From contig DWYS01000058.1 of assembly GCA_019118585.1 (NCBI GenBank), forward strand, positions 1-49,329: a DNA stretch of 49,329 nt, given 5' to 3'. A model generated the notes under the pieces. The model ran no database searches and was not told the DNA's origin. It saw nothing but the letters and a program-made list of their open reading frames with translations. The position numbers were made by a program, and so were the translations under genes. The DNA is from Candidatus Enterocloster faecavium. GTDB lineage: Bacteria > Bacillota > Clostridia > Lachnospirales > Lachnospiraceae. Position 1 is the first letter of the stretch. Each line of letters opens with the position of its first letter. Positions 40,352-47,843 of this stretch are shown here, piece by piece.

Positions 40352-41125
40352 CTAGTTAAGCTTGAGGCCTTTCAGAAGTTCTCCCAGACCGGTGGTCACG
40401 GAAGCAGTCTCCTTGTAGTCGTAATGCTCATGAGCCTCCTCTTCCTCCTTGGCGGCTGCCAGGGCCTTCATGCTCAGGCTGATCCTTCCATCGCCCACGG
40501 ACAGGATCTTCACCTTCACGGTCTGTCCCTCCTTCAGCACAACACCGGGATGCTTGATCCTCTGGGTGCTGATCTGGGAAACATGAAGCAGTCCGTCCAC
40601 GCCGTCAGCCAGCTTGATGAAAGCGCCGTAATCTTTGATGCTGTCCACGGTTCCCTCTACGATGTCGCCGGCCTTAAACTGAGCCATGCGCTCCTTGCGG
40701 GCAGCTTCCTTCTTATCCTTCTCTACCTGGCGGGCAGAAAGAACCAGCTTCTTGTTCTCCGGATCTGCAGTGATGATAACAGCCTCCAGGGTCTTGCCCT
40801 TAAAGTCCTCCAGATTCTCCACATACTCGGTGGAAACATGGGAGCCGGGAATGAAGGCTCTCACATCGTCCAGGTAGCCCACTACGCCGCCTTTTACTGC
40901 CTCTACAATCTTTACCTTCACAACGGTGTGGTCCTCTTTCATCTGCACGAAGTTGTTCCACTTCTCCATCTCGCCGCTCTCGTCCTCGGCAGCCTCAATA
41001 TTTCTCTTGTTCAGAGTCTGATAGGAAGCTTCCAGCTCTGCAGCGTAATCCTCCATGGTCTCTTCCGGCATAGACGCCTCTTCCTTTACTTCCTGCTCCA
41101 TCTCTTTTTTCAGTTCTTCGCTCAT
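40352..41125 (-). CDS. S1 RNA-binding domain protein (ribosomal S1-like)
   Basis: A 257-residue protein with two S1/OB domains: MKEDHTVVKVKIVEAVKGGVVGYLDDVRAFIPGS (incomplete or divergent) and AGDIVEGTVDSIKDYGAFIKLADGVDGLLHVSQIS (canonical). An acidic helical stretch of about 60 residues precedes them, and an acidic linker sits before the C-terminal tail. AGGAG lies before ATG 41125; the track adds 22 upstream residues from the promoter region. It is shorter than full S1 (four to six repeats) and resembles the Bacillota YpfD type. It heads the eight-gene run. Confidence 0.88.
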   Translation of the reverse strand: MSEELKKEMEQEVKEEASMPEETMEDYAAELEASYQTLNKRNIEAAEDESGEMEKWNNFVQMKEDHTVVKVKIVEAVKGGVVGYLDDVRAFIPGSHVSTEYVENLEDFKGKTLEAVIITADPENKKLVLSARQVEKDKKEAARKERMAQFKAGDIVEGTVDSIKDYGAFIKLADGVDGLLHVSQISTQRIKHPGVVLKEGQTVKVKILSVGDGRISLSMKALAAAKEEEEAHEHYDYKETASVTTGLGELLKGLKLN

Positions 41126-41189
41126 AATTGTTCTCCTCGCCTTTCCTCGCATTTTGCTCCAGATTTTATCTTCCGGATAAGCTCCTTCC

Positions 41190-41198
41190 ATTATACCA
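41190..41198 (-). promoter_or_regulatory. Extended -10 promoter for the S1-RelQ-GDPD-Dtd-MoxR run
   Basis: Minus strand TGGTATAAT, perfect -10 with TGn extension and no clear -35. Predicted start about 60 bases before the S1 ATG. No other promoter is evident before 33094, so this may serve all eight genes. Confidence 0.6.
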
Positions 41199-41265
41199 AC
41201 AACAGGGCGGTTTTTTCCATACTTTTCTTATAAAAATTATGCCGTTTTTCAAAAAAAACATGCTC

Positions 41266-41289
41266 TTTTCGCGAAAAATATGCTATGAT
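41266..41289 (+). promoter_or_regulatory. Palindrome and -10 upstream of the LysR gene at 41371
   Basis: The 12-bp perfect palindrome TTTTCGCGAAAA (41266-41277) lies just after the -35 position of a TATGAT -10 box (41284-41289), a placement suited to a repressor or LysR autoregulation. Confidence 0.45.
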
Positions 41290-41370
41290 TTTTTCAGAGC
41301 CGTGCCAAATCGCCGCGTGCCTGTTACAGAATCCTATTTTATTATAGAAAGAAAGGACCGCCGTATTGCA

Positions 41371-42330
41371 ATGATCAATTTTCTGAATCTGGAATACTTT
41401 CTGGTAGCTGCAGAAGAGCTGAATTTTACCAAGGCAGCCAAACGGCTGTATATCTCCCAGCAGTCTCTCAGCAACCATATTTCCAATATGGAGAAGGAAT
41501 TCGACATCATTCTTTTCAACCGGACCTCCCCCCTGACTTTGACCTATGCCGGCCAGGTATTAAAGGAACGTGCCCGGGAAATGCTGGATTTGCGGGATGA
41601 AACTTACCGGGAAATCCGGGACATCAAGGATTTCTCCACCGGCCAGCTGTCCATCGGTGTCTCCCACACCAGAGGACGGGTCATTCTCCCGGAAATCCTG
41701 CCCTACTATCAGGCCCTCTATCCCGGCATCGAGCTGAAGCTGGTGGAGGGCAATTCCCAGGAGCTGGCCGCTGACCTCCTCCACGGGGATATTGACCTGA
41801 TTATCGATCTGCTGCCCCTGTCGGTAGAAAATGTGGAAACCGTTCCCATCTGTAAGGAAGAAATCCTTCTGGTGGTTCCGGACCAGGTCCTGGAAACCGC
41901 TTTTCCCGGACGCCTGGAAGAAATCCACAAGCGCCTGTCCCAGTCCGTGGACTTAAAGCTTTTAGAGCACTGCCCGTTTATCCTGCTGAAACCCGGCAAC
42001 CGGGTCCGCTCCATCGCCGATGAGATCCTCACCGACGTCCAGATCGACCCCAATATCGTGCTGGAGACAGAAAATATTGAAACTGCCCTGGCTTTAAGCC
42101 GCCGCGGCATGGGCATTACCTTTTATCCCAAAATGTTCATGAAGGAGGAGCTTCCCACTGCCGACCAGAAGGAAACCTTCCTGAAAAAATACCATTTGAA
42201 TCTGTATTCCCTGAATTATGACCGGGCCCACGGAGTTCTGGGAATCGGCTATCACAAAAGCCACTATATCTCCAGAGCCACCAAGGAATTTATCCGCATC
42301 GCAAAGGAGAAGATCCATTACAATGAATAA
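41371..42330 (+). CDS. LysR family transcriptional regulator
   Basis: A 319-residue LysR protein (NLEYFLVAAEELNFTKAAKRLYISQQSLSNHISNMEKEF). The first ATG in family register is 41371; the only ribosome site (AAAGGA) is about 14 bases away, so an ATT codon two residues earlier, better spaced, cannot be dismissed. The track's long N-terminus runs into the promoter. It is divergent from the S1 operon and upstream of the Fur gene; its target is unclear since no transporter is adjacent. Confidence 0.9.
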   Translation: MINFLNLEYFLVAAEELNFTKAAKRLYISQQSLSNHISNMEKEFDIILFNRTSPLTLTYAGQVLKERAREMLDLRDETYREIRDIKDFSTGQLSIGVSHTRGRVILPEILPYYQALYPGIELKLVEGNSQELAADLLHGDIDLIIDLLPLSVENVETVPICKEEILLVVPDQVLETAFPGRLEEIHKRLSQSVDLKLLEHCPFILLKPGNRVRSIADEILTDVQIDPNIVLETENIETALALSRRGMGITFYPKMFMKEELPTADQKETFLKKYHLNLYSLNYDRAHGVLGIGYHKSHYISRATKEFIRIAKEKIHYNE

Positions 42331-42334
42331 CGGG

Positions 42335-42362
42335 AAGAGGCCTTGACAAGGTCTCTTTTTTT
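42335..42362 (+). terminator. Terminator of the LysR gene, overlapping the Fur promoter
   Basis: AGAGGCCTT-GAC-AAGGTCTCT (9 bp with one G-T) is followed by seven T. The right arm and loop contain the -35 box TTGACA of the next gene. Confidence 0.8.
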
Positions 42363-42371
42363 CGCTATAAT
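42343..42371 (+). promoter_or_regulatory. Consensus sigma-A promoter of the Fur/PerR gene
   Basis: TTGACA, 17 bases, TATAAT: both boxes perfect. Predicted start near 42378. Confidence 0.85.
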
Positions 42372-42379
42372 ATTTAACA

Positions 42380-42401
42380 AATAGTAACTATTATCATTAT
42401 T
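42380..42401 (+). promoter_or_regulatory. Candidate Fur/PerR box at the regulator's own start site
   Basis: AATAGT-A-ACTATT is a perfect 6-1-6 repeat (42380-42392). The overlapping 19 bases 42383-42401 match the recalled Fur consensus GATAATGATAATCATTATC at 13 positions. Lies on the predicted start, so binding would repress. Confidence 0.55.
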
Positions 42402-42416
42402 AAGAAAGGAGCCGCT

Positions 42417-42848
42417 ATGAAAACGCTTAAGTATAGCCGTCAGCGGGAATCCATCAAAGCCTGTCTGATGAATCGTCATGACCATCCGACGGCAGACGCC
42501 CTATACGCCAGCATCCGTGAAGAATTTCCCAACATCAGCCTTGGCACGGTTTATCGGAACTTAAACCTCCTGGTGGAGACGGGAGAGATTCAGCGGCTGA
42601 CCTGCGGCGATGGGGCTGACCATTACGATGGAGTTCCTACTCCACATTACCATTTCATGTGCCGGGACTGCCGCCAGGTATACGATGTTCCCATGGACGT
42701 CATGGAATCACTGAACGAGACAGCCCAGGCCTTTGCACCGGGAGAGGTAGACAGTCACTCGATTTTGTTTTTCGGCCGATGCAGCTGCTGCCTGGAAAAA
42801 GAAGCCTCTGAAAAAAATGTGGAAAAAGGGGTTGACAAAACAGCCTGA
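42417..42848 (+). CDS. Fur family regulator, probably PerR-type
   Basis: A 143-residue ferric-uptake-family repressor. The DNA-binding part includes HPTADALYASIREEFPNISLGTVYRNLNLL. Two CxxC pairs (MCRDCRQ and RCSCC) form the structural zinc site, and DHYDGVPTPHYHF supplies regulatory metal ligands. The combination and the neighbours (two rubrerythrins) favour a peroxide sensor (PerR) over an iron regulator. AAAGGAG lies before ATG. Transcribed just ahead of the reverse rubrerythrin, with matching boxes at both start sites. Confidence 0.9.
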   Translation: MKTLKYSRQRESIKACLMNRHDHPTADALYASIREEFPNISLGTVYRNLNLLVETGEIQRLTCGDGADHYDGVPTPHYHFMCRDCRQVYDVPMDVMESLNETAQAFAPGEVDSHSILFFGRCSCCLEKEASEKNVEKGVDKTA

Positions 42849-42860
42849 TGGCTGTATAGT
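42832..42860 (+). promoter_or_regulatory. Promoter of the reverse rubrerythrin gene
   Basis: TTGACA, 17 bases, TATAGT. It starts inside the last codons of the Fur gene. The spacer is itself a perfect hairpin-type repeat, ACAGCC-TGAT-GGCTGT (42840-42855). Confidence 0.8.
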
Positions 42861-42879
42861 AATAACAGTAATCATTACT
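42861..42879 (+). promoter_or_regulatory. Candidate Fur/PerR box at the reverse rubrerythrin start site
   Basis: AATAACAGTAATCATTACT contains AGTAAT-C-ATTACT (6-1-6) and also matches the recalled Fur consensus at 13 of 19 positions. It covers the predicted start (about 42867). Confidence 0.6.
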
Positions 42880-42957
42880 ATTTTCTTTCCGAGATAGGAA
42901 ATGATTCTGATTCAGAACTGAACAAAATTCAAATAAAAGGAAAAGGAGAAAACAGCT

Positions 42958-43503
42958 ATGAAGAAATGGGTTTGTACTGTATGTGGTTATGTTTACGAGG
43001 GAGAGAATCCGCCGGAGAAATGTCCTCAGTGCGGCGTCCCCGCTTCCAAGTTCAAAGAGCAGAAGGCTGACGAGCTGGCTTGGGCCTGCGAGCATGAGGT
43101 AGGAGTTGCTCAGGGTTCTCCCGAGGATATCATGGCTGACCTGCGCGCAAACTTCGAGGGCGAGTGCTCTGAGGTTGGTATGTATCTGGCTATGTCCCGC
43201 GTTGCTTACAGAGAGGGATATCCCGAGATCGGCGAGTACTGGAAGACCGCCGCTTACGAGGAAGCAGAGCATGCCGCTAAGTTCGCTGAGCTGCTGGGCG
43301 AGGTTGTAACCGACAGCACCAAGAAGAACCTGGAGATGAGAGTTGCTGCTGAGAACGGCGCTACCGCCGGCAAGTTCGATCTGGCCAAGAGAGCAAAAGC
43401 TCTGAATCTCGATGCAATCCATGACACCGTTCATGAGATGGCTAAGGACGAGGCAAGACACGGCCGTGCATTTGAGGGTCTGCTGAAGCGGTATTTTGAT
43501 TAA
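42958..43503 (+). CDS. Reverse rubrerythrin (NADH peroxidase-type)
   Basis: A 181-residue protein with domain order inverted relative to rubrerythrin: N-terminal rubredoxin-like Fe-Cys4 domain ([21 protein letters not shown]) and then a diiron ferritin-like domain ([40 protein letters not shown]). In Clostridia such proteins form the terminal oxidase/peroxidase component of NAD(P)H-driven peroxide removal and are PerR-controlled. AAAGGAG lies before the ATG. Codon choice (GCT, GAG, AAG, GTT) differs visibly from neighbours, as expected for a highly expressed gene. Confidence 0.93.
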   Translation: MKKWVCTVCGYVYEGENPPEKCPQCGVPASKFKEQKADELAWACEHEVGVAQGSPEDIMADLRANFEGECSEVGMYLAMSRVAYREGYPEIGEYWKTAAYEEAEHAAKFAELLGEVVTDSTKKNLEMRVAAENGATAGKFDLAKRAKALNLDAIHDTVHEMAKDEARHGRAFEGLLKRYFD

Positions 43504-43537
43504 AATTTCAGTTGATTAAAATTTTCGAAAAATTTTA

Positions 43538-43566
43538 TTGAAATATACGAAATTTTCCGATACAAT
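43538..43566 (+). promoter_or_regulatory. Promoter of the rubrerythrin gene
   Basis: TTGAAA, 17 bases, TACAAT. Just upstream, AAAATTTTCGAAAAATTTT (43519-43537) is a near-perfect AT palindrome that may be an operator or UP-like element. Confidence 0.65.
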
Positions 43567-43589
43567 GGAAGCGCAAGGGAACTGTAACC

Positions 43590-43624
43590 TTCTGCCGGAC
43601 GCGCTCCACGCGTGTCTGGCAGAA
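43590..43624 (+). repeat. Large hairpin in the rubrerythrin leader
   Basis: TTCTGCC...GGCAGAA encloses a second paired segment (GGACGCG with CGCGTGTC, one bulge). It lies 15-50 bases after the predicted start and lacks a T-run, which suggests mRNA protection more than termination. Confidence 0.6.
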
Positions 43625-43655
43625 CGTATTACAAAAGAAAGGTGAGGTACATATT

Positions 43656-44204
43656 ATGGCATCAAAATACGCAGGAACAAAGACGGAAAAGAATCTTCAG
43701 GATGCATTCGCAGGCGAGTCCCAGGCCCGCAACAAGTATACCTACTATGCATCCGTAGCTAAGAAAGCTGGCTATGAGCAGATGGCATCTCTGTATCTGG
43801 AGACCGCTGACCAGGAAAAAGAGCACGCTAAGATGTGGTTCAAAGAACTTCACGGCGGCAAAGTCAGCAGCGACATCGAGGAAAACCTGAAAGATGCAGC
43901 CGCAGGCGAGAACTATGAGTGGACCGATATGTATGCCCGTATGGCCCGTGAAGCCAGGGAAGAAGGCTTTGAAGAGCTGGCTGTGAAGTTTGAGCTGGTT
44001 GCCAAGGTAGAGGCGGCCCACGAGAAGCGCTACAACAAACTTCTGGAAAGCCTCCAGAACGACAAGACCTTCAAGGGAGATGCTCCCCTTGGCTGGAAGT
44101 GCAGAAACTGCGGCTATATCCACGAAGGCCCCGACGCTCCCGAGGTATGTCCCTGCTGCGCACATCCCAAGGCTTACTTTGAGAGGAAGGTTGAGAATTA
44201 CTAA
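43656..44204 (+). CDS. rbr: Rubrerythrin
   Basis: A 182-residue classical rubrerythrin: diiron domain first ([38 protein letters not shown]) and C-terminal rubredoxin-like domain ([20 protein letters not shown]). It reduces hydrogen peroxide in anaerobes with electrons from rubredoxin or NADH systems. GAAAGGTGAGG precedes the ATG. It has its own promoter and a strong terminator, separate from the reverse rubrerythrin, and a similar highly expressed codon pattern. Confidence 0.95.
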   Translation: MASKYAGTKTEKNLQDAFAGESQARNKYTYYASVAKKAGYEQMASLYLETADQEKEHAKMWFKELHGGKVSSDIEENLKDAAAGENYEWTDMYARMAREAREEGFEELAVKFELVAKVEAAHEKRYNKLLESLQNDKTFKGDAPLGWKCRNCGYIHEGPDAPEVCPCCAHPKAYFERKVENY

Positions 44205-44218
44205 GTTTAGACACAACT

Positions 44219-44280
44219 AAAAAGCGCTGCAAAATCCGCTCTTACTCACACAGCGAATTTTGCAGCGCTCCTTTTTCTTT
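44219..44280. terminator. Bidirectional terminator between rbr and rpiB
   Basis: AGCGCTGCAAAAT and ATTTTGCAGCGCT pair over 13 bases around a loop with a small CGC..GCG step, with A-run before and CCTTTTTCTTTTT after on the + strand. Confidence 0.88.
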
Positions 44281-44724
44281 TTATTCCCGATTCTCAATCT
44301 CCATTATCATATTCACCCGCCGCTCATGACGGCCGCCCTCAAAGCTGGCGTCCAGCCATGCCTCGGTGATCATCTTGGCCAGCTCACTGCCAACCACACG
44401 CGCTCCGAAAGCCAATACATTTGTGTTGTTGTGCTGTCTGGACAGCTTTGCCGTGTAGGGTTCGCTGCACACACAGGCCCGGATTCCCTTCACCTTGTTG
44501 GCCGCCAGGGAGATTCCCACCCCGGTTCCGCAGATAACGATTCCCAGATCCGCCTCCCCTCCGGCCACGGCCCGGCCGACCTTCTCCCCGTAAATCGGGT
44601 AGTCGCAGCTCTCCGTGGAGTTGGTTCCAAGATCGAGAACCTCATATCCCTTTCCCTCCACAAACTCCTTGATGATATTCTTTAATTCAATAGCGGTATG
44701 GTCATTTCCCATAGCGATTTTCAT
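44281..44724 (-). CDS. rpiB: Ribose-5-phosphate isomerase B
   Basis: A 147-residue RpiB/LacAB-family isomerase that interconverts ribose-5-phosphate and ribulose-5-phosphate. It has GNDHTAIELK at the N-terminus, the catalytic Cys loop ICGTGVGISLAANK, and SRQHNNTNVLAFGAR for phosphate contacts. AAAAGGAG precedes the ATG. It is downstream of chorismate synthase with a 72-base gap and may be in the same transcript. Allose-6-phosphate isomerase is a possible alternative. Confidence 0.93.
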   Translation of the reverse strand: MKIAMGNDHTAIELKNIIKEFVEGKGYEVLDLGTNSTESCDYPIYGEKVGRAVAGGEADLGIVICGTGVGISLAANKVKGIRACVCSEPYTAKLSRQHNNTNVLAFGARVVGSELAKMITEAWLDASFEGGRHERRVNMIMEIENRE

Positions 44725-44796
44725 TGTTTTGTGTCTCCTTTTCTGTTGTCCTTTCCGCCCAAATGAAAGGCACTATTCTATTATTCCGAATCAGCT

Positions 44797-45939
44797 TCAT
44801 CCCACCTGATCCCCACCAAAAAATGCCCGAATCCGATCCAGCCGGGAGGTCATGGAAAGCAGCAGCATATCCGCGGCGGTAAGCGCCGCCATCGCCTCCA
44901 CCACTACCACAGCCCGGGGAACGATGATCGGGTCATGTCTTCCCTTGATTACGATCTCCCGCTCTTTCCCGAACCGGTCCACGGTCTGCTGCGGACGGGC
45001 GATGGACGGCGTGGGCTTGAAGGCTGCGCGGAAGACAATGGGGCTTCCGTCACTCATTCCCCCCAGAGTTCCGCCGGAATGGTTCGTCTGCTTCACGGTA
45101 CGGGGCTGGAACGCCAGGCCGCCGTCCGGGGTCTTCTCTTCCAGGCAAAAGGCATCGTTGTTCTCCGATCCCCGCATGGAAGCTGCCTGAAACCCGGAGC
45201 CGATCTCGAATCCCTTCACCGCGCCGATGGAGAGTATGGCCTTTGCCAGATTGGCGTCCAGCTTCTCAAACACGGGCTCTCCGATACCGACCGGCATCCC
45301 CTCGATGACGCACTCCACCACGCCGCCTGAAGAGTCCTTCTCCGCCATAAGTGTTTCCAGATACGCCTCTGCCTCCAGGGCTGCCTGGGCATCCGGCATA
45401 TAGAGGCGGTTTTTATCCCGCTCCGCCAGATCCATCCGCTCCGGAGAAATCACAACCGGCCCGATGGAGCGGGTATAGGCGCGCACCTTCACTCCCAGGC
45501 TCTCCAGAAGCTTCGCCGCAACTGCCCCGGCTGCCACCCGGCCTGCCGTCTCCCTGCCGGAGGAACGGCCGCCTCCCCTGTAATCCCGAAACCCGTATTT
45601 CTGATCAAAGGTATAGTCCGCGTGGCCCGGCCGGTAGATATCCATGATCTCCCCATAGTCCTGGGATCTCTGATCTTTATTGCGTATCTCCAGGGCAATG
45701 GGCGTACCCGTTGTTTTTCCCTCAAATACACCGGAGAGGATCTCTGCCTGGTCTCCCTCCTGCCGTGCCGTAGTGAACCGGCTCTGTCCCGGCTTTCTCC
45801 GATCCAGGTAACGCTGGATATCCTCTTCGCTCAGAGGGAGGCCCGCCGGGCATCCGTCCACCACCACTCCGATTCCTTTTCCATGGGACTCTCCCCATGT
45901 AGTGATTCTGAAAATTGTCCCATAGCTGGAACCTGCCAT
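44797..45939 (-). CDS. aroC: Chorismate synthase
   Basis: A 380-residue enzyme for the last shikimate step, FMNH2-dependent conversion of EPSP to chorismate. Signatures are [16 protein letters not shown] near the N-terminus, [14 protein letters not shown] and [17 protein letters not shown] in the middle and [18 protein letters not shown] near the end. AGGAG lies about 12 bases before the ATG. It sits between a lactonase and rpiB instead of other aro genes. Confidence 0.96.
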   Translation of the reverse strand: MAGSSYGTIFRITTWGESHGKGIGVVVDGCPAGLPLSEEDIQRYLDRRKPGQSRFTTARQEGDQAEILSGVFEGKTTGTPIALEIRNKDQRSQDYGEIMDIYRPGHADYTFDQKYGFRDYRGGGRSSGRETAGRVAAGAVAAKLLESLGVKVRAYTRSIGPVVISPERMDLAERDKNRLYMPDAQAALEAEAYLETLMAEKDSSGGVVECVIEGMPVGIGEPVFEKLDANLAKAILSIGAVKGFEIGSGFQAASMRGSENNDAFCLEEKTPDGGLAFQPRTVKQTNHSGGTLGGMSDGSPIVFRAAFKPTPSIARPQQTVDRFGKEREIVIKGRHDPIIVPRAVVVVEAMAALTAADMLLLSMTSRLDRIRAFFGGDQVG

Positions 45940-45954
45940 ATTTTAACGCTCCTC

Positions 45955-47013
45955 TCAGCCTCCGATTTTCGCAATGGTGCAGCAGTTGGGCTCATTCACC
46001 TTCACGCTGCGTCCGCTCATAACCAGGAGGCCCTTCTCATAGTCCACCTTAAAGAAGGTGATGGTGCCGCTGTCATGGTTCAGGGACGCGATATGGCGCG
46101 AATCCGGGAACACCGCGATGTCCTTGGGATACTCCCCGCTGATCGGCAGACAGCAAAGCATGGTGAGAAGGCCCGTCTCCTCGTCCCTTCTGTATACACT
46201 GATGGTATTCTCCCCGGCGTTGGAGCAATAAATGTATTTCTGATCCCAGGAAAGGCGCATCGCACAGGCCGCCGTCATATTCCCCGGATTCTTGGTAGAC
46301 GTGGTGGAGATCGTCTGGATCTTCTCAATCACCGGCGCCCGGTCCCCGGTCTGATAGGTGTACACGTCAATGGCATTCTTCAGCTCATACATCAGATAAA
46401 TAAAGCGCCCGTCCGCGCTGAAGCGGAAATGCCGGGGAGCGGATTCCAGCTCGCAGCGGATTGCATCCACCTGAACCAGTTTTTTCTCTTTTTCATTGAA
46501 ACGGTATATTTTCACCTGGTCAATGCCGTTGTCCACGGAAAGCACATACTTCCCGTCCGGCATCCTCCGGGTGCAGGTCACATGGGGACGGAAGTTGCGC
46601 TCCGCCACACTGCCGTATCCCTTATCAAATACGCCGTCCACAATTTCCCCAACGGAGCCGTCCTTATTAAGGCTTAAAACCGTGGCCTTTCCGTCATGAT
46701 ATCCGGAGACAAACACATACTTGTCCTCGATATCCGTGCAGAGATGGCAGCCACGCATACCTCGGATGGACGCGCTGTTGAGCCTCGCCAGGCTCCCGTT
46801 CTCCAGAATACGGAAGGAGACAACCCCCTCGTCTGCGATGGAATACAGCGTTTTCCCGTCGCTTGAAGCGATCACGTAGGAGGAATTATCCACCTCCACC
46901 TCACAGCGCTCCTTAAAAATTCCTTTCTCCACATCTACGTCATAAACGGTGATCCCCTTTGCCTTGCCCGTGTAGGAATAGGATCCTACATATGCCATAT
47001 ATTTGCCTTTCAT
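45955..47013 (-). CDS. Lactonase family beta-propeller (6-phosphogluconolactonase type)
   Basis: A 352-residue seven-bladed propeller of the YbhE/Pgl group: repeated blade strands such as LYSIADEGVVSFRIL, KYVFVSGYHDGKATVLSL, KYVLSVDNGIDQVKIYRF and RFIYLMYELKNAIDVYTY, plus PRHFRFSADGRF and NPGNMTAACAMRLS, close to family motifs. It would hydrolyse 6-phosphogluconolactone in the pentose phosphate pathway. I start at ATG 47013; the 50 extra track residues fall in the promoter. AroC starts 15 bases after its stop. Confidence 0.85.
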   Translation of the reverse strand: MKGKYMAYVGSYSYTGKAKGITVYDVDVEKGIFKERCEVEVDNSSYVIASSDGKTLYSIADEGVVSFRILENGSLARLNSASIRGMRGCHLCTDIEDKYVFVSGYHDGKATVLSLNKDGSVGEIVDGVFDKGYGSVAERNFRPHVTCTRRMPDGKYVLSVDNGIDQVKIYRFNEKEKKLVQVDAIRCELESAPRHFRFSADGRFIYLMYELKNAIDVYTYQTGDRAPVIEKIQTISTTSTKNPGNMTAACAMRLSWDQKYIYCSNAGENTISVYRRDEETGLLTMLCCLPISGEYPKDIAVFPDSRHIASLNHDSGTITFFKVDYEKGLLVMSGRSVKVNEPNCCTIAKIGG

Positions 47014-47080
47014 GACCTTGTGTACCTCCCTGAATTTATGCCGCTGCCCGCTTAAGCCGCAGCGAATTAAGCTTAAGCAC

Positions 47081-47109
47081 ATCATATCATAATTTCCTAT
47101 ATTTGTTAA
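47081..47109 (-). promoter_or_regulatory. Promoter of the lactonase-aroC-rpiB genes
   Basis: Minus strand TTAACA, 17 bases, TATGAT. A 10-bp palindrome TTAAGCTTAA (47067-47076) lies near the predicted start. Confidence 0.6.
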
Positions 47110-47156
47110 GTATGAACATCTGGAACGTTCTGTCAGAAATAATTGCGCGAAAGGTA

Positions 47157-47184
47157 TTGACATATGCCCCGTATCATGTATAAT
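47157..47184 (+). promoter_or_regulatory. Promoter of the XRE-cupin/pot operon
   Basis: TTGACA, 16 bases, TATAAT; predicted start near 47191. Confidence 0.75.
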
Positions 47185-47208
47185 GTAAGGCGCCTTGTTT
47201 ATTATTAC

Positions 47209-47261
47209 TAAACTTTTTGCTTATTTTTACAATCAGTCAGTATAGGTAAACTTTTTGTTTA
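47209..47261 (+). promoter_or_regulatory. Two copies of a 15-bp operator-like element
   Basis: TAAACTTTTTGCTTA (47209-47223) and TAAACTTTTTGTTTA (47247-47261), 38 bases apart. The second is a perfect inverted repeat (TAAAC/GTTTA around TTTTT), the first differs at one base. Both lie in the leader between the predicted start and the regulator's ribosome site. Confidence 0.7.
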
Positions 47262-47278
47262 AAACCAGGAGGGATTTT

Positions 47279-47812
47279 ATGGATATCGGAAACCGGTTAA
47301 AAGAGCTGCGGGTCTTAAAGGGGCTGACCCAGGAGGAGCTGGCCGACCGTGCGGAGCTCTCCAAGGGATTTATTTCCCAGGTGGAGCGCAATCTCACCTC
47401 CCCTTCCATTGCCACCCTGACGGATATCCTCCAGTGCTTGGGATTTACCATCGGCGAATTTTTCAGCGAGGAGCCGGAGGAACAGATCGTCTTTGGACGG
47501 CAGGACTATTTCGAAAAGATTGACGCGGAACTTCTCAACGAAATAAAATGGATCATCCCCAATGCCCAAAAGAATGTGATGGAGCCCATCCTGCTGACCC
47601 TCCAGGCCGGAGGTTCTACCTATCCGGACACCCCCCACGAAGGCGAGGAGTTTGGCTACATCCTGTCCGGCTCTGTCTCCATTCACCTGGGAAGCCGGAC
47701 CTATAAAGCGAAAAAAGGAGAATCCTTTTATTTTACCCCGGACAAGAAGCACTTCCTCACCAGCAAAAACGGGGCCGTTGTCTTATGGGTCAGCTCGCCG
47801 CCAAGCTTTTAG
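47279..47812 (+). CDS. XRE-cupin regulator of the polyamine transporter
   Basis: A 177-residue regulator with an N-terminal lambda-repressor-type helix-turn-helix ([40 protein letters not shown]) and a C-terminal cupin barrel ([28 protein letters not shown]). Such regulators sense small ligands, polyamines in PuuR-like cases. AGGAGG precedes ATG 47279. It lies 31 bases upstream of potA in the same direction, the usual place of the pot operon's repressor in Clostridia. Confidence 0.9.
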   Translation: MDIGNRLKELRVLKGLTQEELADRAELSKGFISQVERNLTSPSIATLTDILQCLGFTIGEFFSEEPEEQIVFGRQDYFEKIDAELLNEIKWIIPNAQKNVMEPILLTLQAGGSTYPDTPHEGEEFGYILSGSVSIHLGSRTYKAKKGESFYFTPDKKHFLTSKNGAVVLWVSSPPSF

Positions 47813-47843
47813 AGCGCACCACACTACGATAAGGAGAAAACAT

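Noticed and set aside
41371-42330. A fourth permease-hydrolase-LysR cassette at the LysR of 41371
   Set aside because: No transporter or hydrolase is adjacent; its neighbours are an S1 gene and a Fur-type gene.
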